Shown in pieces: positions 1 through 12,417 of a stretch of 64,000 nucleotides of DNA. Location of the stretch: the NCBI GenBank assembly GCA_015179045.1, contig WHUZ01000089.1, positions 124,001 through 188,000 of the forward strand, written 5' to 3'. The translations under genes were made by a program, and so were the position numbers. The notes under the pieces were generated by a model. The model did no database searches. It saw nothing but the letters and a program-made list of their open reading frames with translations, and was not told the origin of the DNA. The DNA comes from Kalaharituber pfeilii. Lineage: Eukaryota > Ascomycota > Pezizomycetes > Pezizales > Pezizaceae. Every line of letters begins with the position of its first letter. Position 1 is the stretch's first letter.

Positions 1-540
1 ACCCGTTTCAGCTTTACTCGCCAGATCAGGTTAGATTTTGTAGCATATATAGAAATGGATACAAGTTTCGGAGGAAGCTATGATATAAGGCTTTTACACC
101 CCCTCGAGATGAAACGAGTGGGCTGCTTGCGTTTGTAAACGTTTCAACCAAAATTGGCACTACCGATTGCCTGCAGTTTACCGTGTGTCAAATCGACTAC
201 TTCTCGGGCAATTCGCGGGAAGGTTATAAACAGTTCCATTAAACTGTGATTTGATGACAATTCTTGTCAAGTCTTGTAATGAGAGAAACAAAAAAAAAAT
301 TAATAAATAAAACAAAAACTCTTGCTTATTATATACACCAAGTGAATCCATTTCTCTCGCCATGCTCCAGTGGCTGCGAGTGATGATAGATGTTAAATAG
401 AAAACCTATTTTGGGATTCCGAAAGACTTGCTTGGGCATATGTATGCAGACTAGCGCATCCCCCACAAAGAGCTTATCTTCCGTGGCGTCGCCCCCTGCC
501 CAGGCGGTAGCGCTGCAGCAATAAAGTGTTATCACGAGAA
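1..540. other. no gene seen at window edge
   Basis: No convincing coding region is visible. Short ORFs are present on the minus strand but show no recognisable domain, no biased composition and no splice-linked continuation. An A-rich run lies near 290-312. Confidence 0.4.
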
Positions 541-1118
541 TTAGAATATTGACTTTCTATGCAGTTCCAGCAAACATATATCTAGCAAGAGTTGTTTTGG
601 CACCTGTATCATATCTGTATTTTTCGGTGGTCCGATCCATGTTGGGCATGCCAAGAAATCAGGGGTATGATAGTGGTGTGCTGGCAATATTGGGAGGTGC
701 CTGAAAAGTTCCTCCAATACAAAACACAGCGCTTTCGATCTATAGGTTTCACTGGAGGGGGTTGTGGTTGAAAAACCCTTTCCAAACGCTCGTCCTGTCG
801 AAGTGGTTGTCGCGGTCGATACAACTTTATCGAAGTCAGCTATCACGGCCCTTTCATGCGTTAAACTGTGTACAGTACTTACCACCGCTGCCCCTCCTAG
901 CAGCGTGCAAACTTGCCAAACCAGCACCCTGGTCGAAGATTTCGTCTCCCCATGAATCTTTTCCTTTTTCACACTGAGATTCCCATGATTTTTTTCGATT
1001 TTCGCTCCTAATTCCCCAAAGCCTTCTGCAAGTTGGCCGATACTCCTGTTCACATCTATTTTGAAATCCCCGAAGCTCTGCCGAGAATCAGAAAGCAGTT
1101 TGAATCCATTACTTTATG
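541..1118 (-). CDS. possible hypothetical protein exon
   Basis: A minus-strand reading frame stays open from about 1118 to a stop at 541. Its first part has heptad-like spacing of hydrophobic residues (around FGDFKIDVNRSIGQLAEGF), suggesting a short amphipathic helix or coiled coil. A hydrophobic stretch (VWQVCTLLGGAAVV) and a Ser/Thr-rich segment follow. No ATG is found at the front of the open frame, so a 5' exon would be needed, and none was identified. The C-terminal third looks like random translation. I do not recognise a family. It could be a fragment of a larger gene, a relic, or a chance ORF, and I lean towards one of the last two. Confidence 0.2.
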
Positions 1119-2021
1119 AATCAAGTAGTACCATCGTCAAGGCCGCAACGCGGTAATCTAGCTTATTGACATGATGCCACTGTTACAACCGTTCTCTGTG
1201 GCGCATTCCAGTCCTGTGGTACATATGGACCCACTGTCCTTTTGCCTTAGGCCCGTGATCAGAGGCCATCAACGCTCTGCGTCGAAGTCGTGATTATCGG
1301 AATCCAAGGAGAGGCCGCTGCACTGGAAACGCTGCAGGGTACTGATATAGTGACAGGAACTCGGGCGAAACCCACTAAGGGCAGAAGCACGGAGCATATT
1401 TTGCTTTATCCAGCAGTCAATTATTTAAAGGATTTTGTTGGCTGTGCGCTGTTGCCCCCTCAAGTGTCGGAAAGAAGGGAATGGCTAAGTTAGCATAACT
1501 CGCCGGGGCTCGTACTTTAACATTTCTTGCATGCCAAGACTACCTTCCCTACTACTGTAGTAAAACTTGACTTTCAGTAAGCTTAATTCAACTTCATGCT
1601 TATTCAACCCTGCTACGAACACAATAGATTTACTAGTCGGCCCTAGAGCTGTATGTATGTATGTTCGCTCAGATTCCCAGTTCGGCAAAAGAAAAGCAAA
1701 AAAAATCGACGAGATTTGAGACAAGATTTCCAGGAAAGGAAAGGTTGAGGAAAAATTTGAGAAAATGACAGACATCATCAAAGATCGTCAAATATACCTT
1801 CAGGATCCAGCAAAATCTCAGGAAGACCCTGCCGCAAGATATGGCTACATCGTGGGATACTAAAAGAGCACGTAGAAAGGCAGACTCATCTCCAGCTTAA
1901 AGGGCCCTGTATGGGCTTATAGATTTTACCAATTTTTTGGACTGCTATGCAAGTGAACGGCATGCAGTAGAAACCTGACGAGATATTCGGACCTTCCTTC
2001 ACAAGTCTTCAATATAATGTG
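1119..2021. other. intergenic, no feature recognised
   Basis: No coding stretch with splice continuity was found between the weak ORF and the 3' end of the PARP-UBC gene. The part nearest 2021 must contain the terminator and polyadenylation region of that minus-strand gene, but no signal can be pinned down. Confidence 0.4.
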
Positions 2022-5000
2022 TTAAAGAATATCTGCGAAATCTGTTGGGACTTGCCAACCATGCATCCTGCAAGCTCTAAGGTATGCCTCTTTTGCTTCC
2101 GCCGCGCCATAAGCCTGGATAGGCCCTGGCAGCAGCCGTGCCGGTTTCGGATCAGTACTTGTAATTGCCATTCTCACTTGCAGCAAGACAGACTCCAAGC
2201 TAGAGACTGCAGACCACCCACTGTTTGTAAGTAACTAAGAGCAGAATTGTTAGCACTAATCAGAGTTCCTTCCTTTTATGAGGCTCCTACCTCCAGACAA
2301 AGTGCGCCACCAAGAGTCACATGCCCACCACCTCCTTGATTGAAGCCTAAAAACCTTGGCTTGATAACTCGTATGAATGGTGGGCTCATTGGGAAGCTAC
2401 TCCCAAATCTTGCTTCCAAAACGATGCTAGAAATTTTCTTTTCCTTCATATCCATTGCTAAGGGTAGCTTTTCATCAAAGCTGTGGAATTCGAAAACCCA
2501 TTGGTAAACATTGCTAACTAATTCGGGATTTATGTACCACCCCAATTCATGGAGTGGATGGGTTTCCTGGGTCTTCAACATAGCTTTCAGCTCAGCTTGT
2601 AGTCGCCTTGTTGCAGTGCTGGAAGCGTAAGATGGTGGTGGAATGAGTGTAATGCCGGTCATGTCTAGACTTCCAGGAACAAAGTCTGTAACGGGGACAG
2701 ATGGCAAGGACTTCTGAAACCCTTTCGACGCCCGTCCAAATAAGCTAGCGGCCTTGGATAATAGTTTATTTCCCGAGTTATTCCCCACTGTAATGTTTTG
2801 ACTCAATACCTCTACCTCATCTTCAGACATCAAAACCATTTGGTCTTCTTGCTCAGTGCGTACCGAGACATCAGAATCGGAATTGTCAAGGACGATGGGG
2901 TCTGTCTTTGTCCCGAGTTTTTTGGTGCCTTTAGGCTTTCGGACAAGCGAAAAGATACTGGAAGTTGATGAAGGAGCCGGTATGCAAACTGTTGGGGCAT
3001 GCGGTTCCATCCTCTTTCCAGTAATATGGTAAGAAACTGCAGCGGGTATGACCAACTTTTGACCCGATAAATTTGTGGGAGTCATCGCTGGATCCTGTTC
3101 AAAAACAGAACTAGACAGTTTTTCTTCGATGCGACGTGTTGTAGGCGTTGCCGCAACCACACCATCTACTAAAGTTGGATTCCCTACTGGAACAGTTACC
3201 TTCTTGGATACAAAAAGGTATCGGGTCTGGATCCAATCAAGGTTGTTGACAACAAGATGCGGGTTCTAAATATACATAATCAGAATTTCTTCACGTAGGA
3301 AATTTTGTAGATGCCTTACTGATGAAACAAACTCACTAGGAGCATTTACTATCTCATTGAGACATATTGCAGCTGTGACCTTTATGCAACTATTTCTCCA
3401 GATGTAATCATCCGCAATACCTGACATTGAAGGAGATTTGCAATAGTATTGGCTTGTCCCCAACGCCAAACTGTGATAGCATCCATGGCCAAAGGCTCTT
3501 CCATTAGCAGTTTTATTAAAATGAAGCCCTTCTCGAATAATAGAATGCCAATTAGATAAAGGTGAGCCATGAAAAGCGAATAGGGTTGGGTCTGCGGAAT
3601 TGTTAGTCTGCTTTACATTGAGAGAATACCTATTCAACTTACAACGTAGATTCAAATGTCTTTGTGCATCTTTGACCGCAGTAACAAAACGCTGCTCCTT
3701 ATCTGGTGCCCCCATAGCGAACCTAAATTGGATATATTCACTACCCATGCCCCATACACGCGGTTCTCTTGGAATTTCAGAAACGCTTCCATCCTCATGA
3801 ACTTCATCGACGGGTATTATGCAGCTTCGGTTGCTTGCAATGATCCATCTTAAAACCCCGCAAGCTGCCGGTGAAATCCTCTCGACCCAGTTCCTAAGAG
3901 ATGCCAGTGACCCAACGGTGGTATTGTCTTCCAGCCATTTCTTCATCTGATGGACTGTTGGTAAAGTATCCAGCATTTCGCAAATTGCCGTCTGCTTGCC
4001 AGCATGATTAAGGGAGTCAAAGTTCGTAGCGAATCTAGTGCAGATTACTGGAACAGGTTCGGTATGCTCCTCGTCCGTGCCACTTTGTTCATCCAATGTG
4101 GCCCCAGTCTCTGCTGTACCTGTGATGACGCCGGAGAGAGTAACTATTGGAAAATTGGTTACATCTTCCACCCTGTAGTAACGTAACTCTTGATCCTTTT
4201 GAATTCTGATCCAGTCTCCACGTTTCAGCCCTATACTGGAACTATCGGAAAATTGCAATACATGAGGAGTCTTCGAATATTGTAGAAGAGCTGGATGATT
4301 CGTGAGTTGCCCCAGATCATCACGCCATGGGACCATTAAACTGTGAATACGATGTGAGTTGCATGAAATCGAGTAGTGCGAGACATAGGAGTGACATACT
4401 TCATTCCAGTAGGAAAATCAGTTAATCCCGCTGTCTTAGCGCTGGTATAACAGAAGCTGATCAAAAGGTCTACCACCGATGGCTGGCTTGTAATTTCATA
4501 CTCAATACTAGGACCAAAGCCCAAAGACATGTACTGATACAAACAAAGTGGGTTTGAGCAGACGTAAGGCTTCAGAGCTTCGAAATCACTCTGGATTTTG
4601 TTGTGGCACACAAGACAAAATTCCGTACAGCGAACAAGATGGCGTAAGGTGAATTGCATTGCAACAAGTGGAAACGAAACCGCTGCAGGTCGATTAGGCT
4701 CTCTCAGAGAATCTTGGGTGGCAATGCTGGGAAGATTCATAGGAGTGGACTCTGGCTGCCTGTATGTTGCAGTAACAGTAGTTGGTGCAAGTTTACCTTG
4801 CCATTCTTTTGATGCCCAGGATCAGTATTCCAGATTTTCAGATTTTTATCAGAAGACGTACCAGTTAGAAACCGCTCTGCTTCTTCCCATGAGAATTTAC
4901 GTTCCACCCTTAATTTCACCAAATCAATCAATTTGCTATGAAGTAGCTCATTCAATGGTCTAGAAATGAAAATTCCCCTAAACCCATCACCTGGTCCACG

Positions 5001-6114
5001 AATTGCTTCCTCATCTGACCCCCCATCGCTTGACGTAGGAAGCACTGTTGAAAAGGAACGAATTGCCTCCCCCAGCGTAGGTTTGTACCGCCTCGAAGTA
5101 CCTATACAGTACTGTATGGACTGTTTTCCGATGTAGCTGTGTTGAATCAGGTCTGATAGATCCTTATAGTAATTGCTGTAATGCATCAGCAAAATCAAAT
5201 ATTTTTTCTTATCAAGTTTCCAAGCATTCAAAGCCTCGTCGCTAAGATCAAGTTTCGATATTCTGATGGAAACAGAGATATAACCGTTGACACCACCTCT
5301 AATATCTCCTAGGATCCCAATTCTGAATCCAGCAGCCTTCACTGCCCTTAGATCCCGCCGTAATTTGGGCAATACTTCAGGCACATTGTTAAGTCCTAGT
5401 GCACCATCGATTTGACTTTCCCCATTATCTTCCGGATCTGATTTCGTAGCCTCGTCCTCTGACCACATAGCAACTGAGCCTCCATCTGACTCAAGTTCTT
5501 CGTCACCGTCACCATCATCATAATCATAATCGTCGTCTATAATCATCATTTCATCAGGATCAACCGTGCTTGTTTGGGCATTGGTCATCTTTTTGTTCCC
5601 AGCTCTTTGTAAAATTACTCTACTTAAAGTAGTGGCAAGATTTTGTATTAACTGGGATATAGGAACTCCATCCTTAAGAAGCGACTCAAGTGAAGAGGTA
5701 ATGTATGATGGAATATCAGAGGATGAAGTATAAAGATAGGTCTGATGCTGTGCTGGGTACTCGGATAAATCTGGAAATTGACAATGTGGTTAGGATTGTC
5801 ATGAGCGTCAGCCCTGGAGAGCAACATAGCACACTCACCAGGGATCATTGCAGTAATATCTATCAGTCCAAGGATTCCACTCCCTTCTGGTGGTCGGTAA
5901 GATATGACAAAGCTGCCATCGTCCTCTCCTCGTTTAATGGCTACAGAAAAGTCAAAATTGATGTCAGTGGTCTATGAAGTAGCTTCCAAAAACTGAGGCA
6001 ACATCTGACAGAGGCAGGAATCGTGAGTATATCAAGTAACGAACCCTCAACACTCCTGTCTGGAGAGGTCTTGATCACCTCAGCCAGATGTTGCGAATAA
6101 TGCTTGCGCGGCAT
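2022..6114 (-). CDS. PARP-UBC fusion protein (ADP-ribosyltransferase + E2-like domain)
   Basis: Seven exons give one closed frame of 1236 aa: 6114-6045, 5940-5839, 5770-4797, 4755-4400, 4340-3320, 3265-2291, 2234-2022. The start is ATG 6114 (MPRKHYSQHL). Residues 1-100 (IKRGEDDGSF and following) resemble the RWD-like N-terminus of fungal PARP-UBC proteins. An acidic Asp/Glu-rich linker follows. A cysteine cluster (C425, C429, C432, C448, C453) looks metal-binding. The ADP-ribosyltransferase fold spans about 650-880, with the NAD-binding His (FHGSPLSNW, H758) and Tyr (GHGCYHS, Y789). The E2-like domain is about 1060-1236, with candidate catalytic Cys 1164 in GGALCLE and no HPN tripeptide ahead of it. 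The family is known in fungi; a role in coupling ADP-ribosylation to ubiquitin transfer is inference. The usual third catalytic Glu is not evident near NPHLVVNNLDWIQ, so mono-ADP-ribosylation or another activity is likely. Intron 1 has a weak donor (GTTCGT) and the 4756-4796 intron is only 41 bp; these two junctions are the least certain. Confidence 0.9.
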
Positions 6115-9100
6115 CTACCGTTTGCGTAGTGTGAATTGCAAGAAAAATGTCGGAGTGCTGTTGAGGAGTTTGAGGCTCCCGCTCTAGGGAGGAGGGAAAA
6201 AGCAACAGAAAGATCGTAATCTGTGGAGGAAGTTTCTTCGATCAAGTGAGTAATGTCAGGCACAGGATAGCTGTCCCCACTGAAAGATGTGTGGCAAGAT
6301 CTATGATTCTCTGTGAAGTAAGATGCAGCATGTATGTAAGTCAATGGGCGCAGTTAAGCTCAAGGTTTCAGGGTTTGAATCACCCACACTCGGAGGCCAA
6401 CACTTAGCTGCCTTCAAGGCAACACAGGGTAAGCAGTTCGTGGACAGTGGACAGTGGGCCGTTGGATGCTCCCGCTTGGCTTGAGTGAATTCCATATACA
6501 TATGTAAGTACTTGGTGAGCATGGTGGAGGATGCCCTCGACCAGTAGATGGCTTAAGTAGCACCTACCAGTGCTTGATGAATTATATGTTCCGTTGCAGA
6601 AGAACGGTCTTGCACTTGCTCCAATGAGGCTACTTATTCAGGCTGACAATTAGGTGCAGCTAGCTGCTGTTGTTCTGAGTTTGGGTTCTCTTCGCTTCCG
6701 GCCTTGCTGAGCGACACCTGAGTGCCCGTCTTACCGGTTAGAGGCTGCTATGGCTGCCTTCGCGCCAGAGTCTTGTTTTGCACCGGGTGGGTGCGCAGGC
6801 AGGCGGACTTGCTGCAGTGGTAATCTGGTCTGAGAGACGGGGGAGTGGGATCGAAGCGCGCGAATGGATGATGTAGGATGAGGAGATGCACCTGTCAAGC
6901 CCAGTCTGCAGCTATACAAGTCAGGCCGCTCACTGATAAGGCAGAAGGCCTGAATCATCTTCATAACTCATCGAGATGCGTTTCGACTTCAAACGCCAGC
7001 GTGCCCGTTGCCAGTAGCCTCGTCCCGGCCCCAGCATCGCCAGCAGCTTTGGCTTTCTGAGGCGGTGTACGCTCTGCAAGGATATCAATCTATTCTCCTA
7101 ACTATGGACCTATTGTAAAGGCTCGGAAGCTATCTAGGCCCGCATGGGGCCTTCATATGGTGGGTCGAATAAGAAGTACTCACACCAACCTTCATTTACT
7201 CGCAAGGCTTACACAGCTCATGTTCTGTCCAGGCTAATTTGCTCAAACCCGGTACAGAGTATAGGACGTCGTATCGATGGAGTTACTTGAGCTCCTAAGT
7301 ATAGCGCCGTACTTAGCGCCTCCGCATGCTGCTGTACTGCGCCCCAGACGGGGATGGCTCTATCCAGCACCGTCACATAGCCGCGTACCCCGCTTAGAGT
7401 AATCGACAATCATAAAGTACTGAGGCGGCAATTGAGCCCTTCTGCCCCACCTTGTGCATCAAACACATATCCCTGTGGTACAACCACCTCACCCATGCCC
7501 GCAGCATGCAAGCATTTATACCGCACAGACGCTCAGTTCTTGCCAGTAAAACTCTTCAGAGCCTACAGTTTTATCTTCCAGCAACTTGATTTGAGTAGAC
7601 TACAGTATCGGCCGCAGGTAAATTTGGCAAACACTATTAATGCGGGGAAGCCAGTGGGAATAACATACTTGGTAACTTTTGAGAGGTATTGAACTCTTTT
7701 ACATTGACAACCTCACTACTACACACCATACTCCGTGCTTAAGCAAGCTATATAGCTCAAGGTCTTTCGCTAACATATATTGCGATAACAGTTCCAGAGG
7801 TAAAGAGAGGCCTGAAGGCTAGTAAACAGTCATACCAAATCACACTGATGTATGAGAATGTTGATGACGACACGCCTCTGGGCTTTGTGTAACAGTCCGG
7901 GAGTCAGAGTTCATGATCCTAGACGAATGATATAGCGTCAAGGCAGCAACCTGCACATCCCACAAGAAATCTACATCCTATGGTTACATCTGACTTTGAG
8001 CCATCTTTTTTTCGAAAATTTGGTTGATAGGAAGTCACAACACTTGTGTGCAGTGAGGGATGCAAAATTCTCCATCTGTTTGAATACATAGGCGCATAGT
8101 TACCAGCTGCTAATCATTGGATTTCATTGATGAGGACGTGAGCCAGATGACCTTATAGAGGCATTTATAGAAGGGATTTGGCTATGGACATGCCGAGAAC
8201 AGCTAAAATCGGAATCTCACTAGCCACTAAAATCGGTGAGACGGAAGAAGAAGGGAGGCCTCCAGTCGCAAATCGGGGTCTCTGCCGTTGAGTTCAGCAA
8301 CAAAATGGGCATGGCAGCCCCAAAACTTGGATACTAGTTCTCATCTAGAATGCCTCTCGTATTCGCGCCACTGGACTCCCTTTGACAAAGGACTGTGGGT
8401 TATTCACATTACAGGCTTGATAGCAACATCCTCCGGTCCTACCTTTTCCCTGCGTATTCAAGTAGAGCTCAATCTCCTATGTGTACAAACCAGCAACTAT
8501 GCAAGCCAATACAATCATGCAGGAAAAAAATCTCTTTTATATCTCTTTTACTAAAGCACATTCAATCATATCACGTGCATTTGGATTTCTTGGAGTTGGT
8601 TATACAAGATCCAAAATATACCTATATGTATTGGTAACTGAAGCCTCAAGTTTCTGAGTTCGAAAAAAATCAAAATTCAAAAATGCTAATCAGCTAGTCT
8701 CGAACCGGTAACCAGTGTACAAGTCCTTCGCCCTAACCTCCCTAAGTAGGTATCTAAAAATTGCTCTAATGTATGATTCCAACACATAAAATAATGTGCT
8801 CCAACACTCAGGCATGTACCTGTATCACCTGTTTATGTTGGAAATCGGTCTATAAGTACTTACGTATGTACACATACAAGTGATTGTTTCGTACTGGTGA
8901 AACTTAACCACTTGTGTAATCTCATCCCACTTATTTTTCTTTTTTTCTTTTTTTTTTTCTGATAACTTCTAGAGTCTTCGTCAATATGAAGTGATAGTTG
9001 GCCGCCTCACGATTGAGTAATCTGTTGATTAACGATAATTCGGGCGTCTAGTTGCAAGCTGTTCTTGTTGCTAAGGATATTGAATTGGACGATCTACTCT

Positions 9101-9956
9101 TGCTGGGAACTCCGACTACCTAATGGTCCTCGGCTACTTCGATTCGAACAAACATGAATTGCTATGTGGAAACATGACAGAAAAGACAAGGAAAACAAAT
9201 GAGGAGGCGTCCTATCCATGCTCTTTAGGTTGCGGAAATCGGCTCAAGGGGTTTGTAGCCCCTAATGCCCATGCTTAGTCCGTCGTTTCGCTGACTAAGC
9301 AGGCGCAAACCGAAGGACCCCCCCCAGTCCCTCCCTCGCGGAGGCCCGAGTCGCTGGGGTAACGGGGTCGGTGGGTGGGTGATTTCGCAACTCACGCGGC
9401 TTGGAGAGGGAGTACCAGCGTCTCCCTCTCCCCTTCTATATACTGAGCATCCCTTCGCTGCCTGCCCATGACTACCAGAAAGGGATCACAACCAACTAGA
9501 GAGGGACTCTGCTGTGGCTTGGTGGCGCCCACTAGTGGCTTGCCCTCTCTTCTGTGGCGAGCCCATCATGTGGTCTCGAGGGTTCTGGTGGCTGCTCTCG
9601 AGCCTCCCATTAGCTTGCGGCTGAACCGCCAAATCTTCTGGGGCCATTACAAACTCCCCAAGCGCAACGCTAGTTGATATGATCACAGTCTGGCTTGGAA
9701 GGATCTCTACTATGAACATTGCTTAGGATTGTAATTGGAGATTACAATTGCAAATCTTCGCTGGCAGGCGCACCTAAAAACAAGTCTCGATCGATGGAAT
9801 ATACTATTGTACGTGGTAATTGGGTACCCGACGGGCTTGGCATGAGAATCCCATCTCGCACGTTCCAATAATACTTGACGAGCAGCCCACGTCCCCAGCT
9901 TACTAACCAGCTTACTAGTGTGTCACGTGCTTCAGGACGAAAACCCTGGTGCGGCG
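6115..9956. other. gene-free stretch of 3.8 kb
   Basis: Only short ORFs without recognisable domains occur here on either strand. A GC-rich patch with a C run lies at about 9300-9440. A T-rich run is at about 8936-8960. No tRNA or other RNA gene could be assigned. The part next to 6114 should contain the promoter of the PARP-UBC gene. Confidence 0.4.
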
Positions 9957-10018
9957 AAGTCTGTGGAATTATGCAGCACCAAGGTACTCACGTTGGATTC
10001 ACCTGGTACTTCTGTTGC
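9957..10018 (+). repeat. inverted repeat arm A (partner at 17545-17604)
   Basis: About 60 bp beginning near GTCTGTGGAATTATGCAGC recurs in reverse orientation at 17545-17604 with only a few differences. The two arms enclose about 7.5 kb containing the CR-type effector gene. Whether they are ends of one element or two insertions of a short repeat family cannot be told from this window. Confidence 0.75.
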
Positions 10019-12016
10019 TAGGTATGGGGACGAAAAGTCTGTGGAAATTTTGTATGAGAAACCCGCAAAATTTTTCCACAGTATCAAAGTACGGTTAAAA
10101 TGCTATATACATGGCAACACTAATATACACAAAAAAGCAAAATTTCGTAAAACAATTCAGAAAAAAAACAAAAAAACATAGCTATCAAACTCCCATAGTA
10201 CGGAGAACAAGTGAAAAATCAAATAAGGCATTGCCTCCCCATTAGCTGGAATCACAGCTTCTAACCAATGCCAATAGCCTCCCAAGTTATTCGGCATATA
10301 TTTCTTAGTCTCGTAACCATATATTTCTATCTTTTGTCACAAAAGCCCGCAATCTCTTTTTCTGCATCATCAAAAATAGTCAGCCTTTCACTTTGTTTTC
10401 AATTGCTAGGAGAGTTGATTTCGCTGATTTTATATCTCTTGTATATGGTATTGCAAGTCTGGTATTTATATTTACTTCTGCTGTGATTTCCTGCCACTTT
10501 ATTCCAGTTTCTCTAAGTGTAATAATTTGCAATCTGCTCATCTCTTATAGTTTCTCTATTTAGAAAATTTGTACCAAAGTACGCTTTTTGCGTTCCTCAT
10601 GTCTCCATATTAAGGTGGAGTACTAGCTACGGCGGAGTACTAGCTGCTACTAGGGGTTGTCGACGATTAATTAAGAATGGTTACTACACTTCACTATCTA
10701 TCCATTGGTCGGTTAAAACATGTATAAATTTTGTTTCGGGAGTTAACCGTTCTCATCCCTGTCCATGCCGATCAGACCTATCAGATTGGAACCTCAGAGC
10801 TCACGCAGCCAGTTCAAGTTGTAATAGTACCGTACGTTGTGCGAACTCACTCTATTGTCATGAATTATGCTAACTATATGAGTTCTAATTGTGGATTCGA
10901 TGGAAATAACCAAAGCAGAAGTTATTTTAACAGAGTGGTATATTACATGCAGCACAAATATAGCGGGTTTGGGAAGGGGTAGCAGAATCTGAAGGATGAT
11001 GGACAGCTAGAATCCTGCAAATAAGACACCTGCAATGAGTTTCCGTATACATAAGAAAATGTGAATTAATAGGAGTAGGGACAGGAAGAGGCAGCTGGTA
11101 AAAGCAAGTTATATAGTAAGTAGAACTATAAGTTAAAGGAGGTGGTATATTAGGTACAAACAATAAGACCTGAGAAACTAATTCCTGACAGAAGTGAAGA
11201 TATAGAAATGTACCAAATACTCTATTAAATCAATGTTGCATTTTTGATATTAGCGTTCGCACTCGGTGTGAGTTCTGAGTCGGTTTTTCCGAGCGAGTCC
11301 GAGTTGAGCCGGTTTGTCACGCCGTAAAACGTACCCGACTCGGCTGCCGAGTGAGCCGGTATGAGTTGTCTGTACGGCGTGACTGAGTCGAGTGATAATG
11401 TACTAGTACACAGTCTATTCTATTTTGGACTAGCTATTTTCTCTTTTTGGTTAAATCAACATGTACTATACCTTGTTTAGTAGTTACTAGAGGTGGATAT
11501 TTTTTACCCATTCCTATATAAAACTTCTTATCTTTGATTTTCAAATCATGATTACAAAAAATTAAATAAATAGATACTCCGTATTGCTTCAAAGTATTAT
11601 TTTCCATTCACTGATTTATCATTATTTGATACAAAACCAATTTTATCTATTTATTTCGGTTGTGATTTGAGTGTTGAAGTTGATGTGAAATGCACTAAAC
11701 AGCTCTGGGACCGGAGCAAAAGTAAGCGTACCAGACTCTCTTCTGTTGGAGAATATGCAGCACCGAAGTGAAACAGTGGCATGATGCTGGCTGACGTTTC
11801 ATGATTCTATGGTTTTCTATTTCCTATGCCGATTATATCCTCTTTACCGTCTGAATCCACTGCTATGCGTAACCTCATTCCGCACCAATAATTGTATAGT
11901 TGGGTACGAAGGTACTTCCTGAATTTTGTTGCATAAAAAGGGCTGCTTGTTTGGGGTTATTCTGTCTGAATAATTAATTAACCGCATTTTAGTCCGTAAT
12001 CTGTAGTTTAACCACA
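10019..12016. other. AT-rich gene-free stretch
   Basis: No supported gene is present. The segment is AT-rich with runs of A (10130-10180) and several short hydrophobic ORFs that look like translated T-rich DNA. It includes the ACTCGG-rich foldback described separately at 11255-11395. Confidence 0.4.
11255..11395. repeat. ACTCGG-rich foldback sequence
   Basis: This short block is packed with ACTCGG and CCGAGT words in both orientations. It contains an inverted pair CACGCCGTA (11318-11326) and TACGGCGTG (11373-11381). The flanks (CACTCGGTGTGAG on the left, GACTGAGTCGAGTG on the right) are partly complementary. It looks like the remains of a small inverted-repeat transposon or a hairpin-forming element. 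No target-site duplication could be fixed. Confidence 0.5.
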
Positions 12017-12069
12017 TCTTCCTTTCGCGGAATTATTTAAGTGTGCCAAGAGAGTCTGGGCACGAGAAC
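12017..12069 (+). repeat. inverted repeat arm B (partner at 16127-16179)
   Basis: About 50 bp reading CTTCCTTTCGCGGAATTAT then GTGCCAAGAGAGT and GGGCACGAGAAC recurs in reverse complement at 16127-16179 with a handful of mismatches. The arms bracket about 4.1 kb that includes the CR-type gene, a MITE and tandem repeats. They nest inside arm pair A. Confidence 0.75.
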
Positions 12070-12098
12070 AACCCCCCCATCATAACCACCATAACAGT

Positions 12099-12246
12099 TA
12101 CTGTATCAGATGGGACAGACGGTTCAATGGGACACACTAAATTTACATACAAATCACCAATGCGCGCCTTGGCCTCAACAGTTGAATTCTGGACAGATTT
12201 TGCCAACTTAGGTTTAGCTGTCCCATTGAACCATCCAACACAGTAT
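12099..12246. mobile_element. MITE copy 1, TA-type terminal inverted repeats
   Basis: A non-coding element of about 148 bp has inverted ends: left ACTGTATC followed by GGTTCAATGG, right CCATTGAACC followed by ACACAGTA. The internal word TTGCCAACTTAGGTTTAGCT is identical in a second copy at 29272-29407. The ends begin and finish at TA, as expected for the Tc1/mariner superfamily. Copy 1 carries extra bases in its left end (GATGGGACAGAC). It has no coding capacity, so it would depend on a transposase supplied elsewhere. Confidence 0.75.
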
Positions 12247-12331
12247 TAAAAAAAATAAAACAACTACCACTGTGGAGCGAGATAGTAACCTCCACAGCAA
12301 AGTCCACAGCAGACCACACAGAAACTCTGCA

Positions 12332-12395
12332 GAAAACTCCACAGCAAACCGCACAGCAAAGCCCATAGAAAACTCCACAGCAAACCGCACAGCAA
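12332..12395. repeat. short direct repeat, period 36 bp
   Basis: A 28-bp word (GAAAACTCCACAGCAAACCG and 8 more bases) occurs twice with a 36-bp period, and looser copies of CCACAGCA extend left to about 12288. It lies immediately 3' of the stop codon of the CR-type gene, in its likely 3' untranslated region. Confidence 0.6.
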
Positions 12396-12417
12396 TAATC
12401 AATCTTAAAAACACCCA

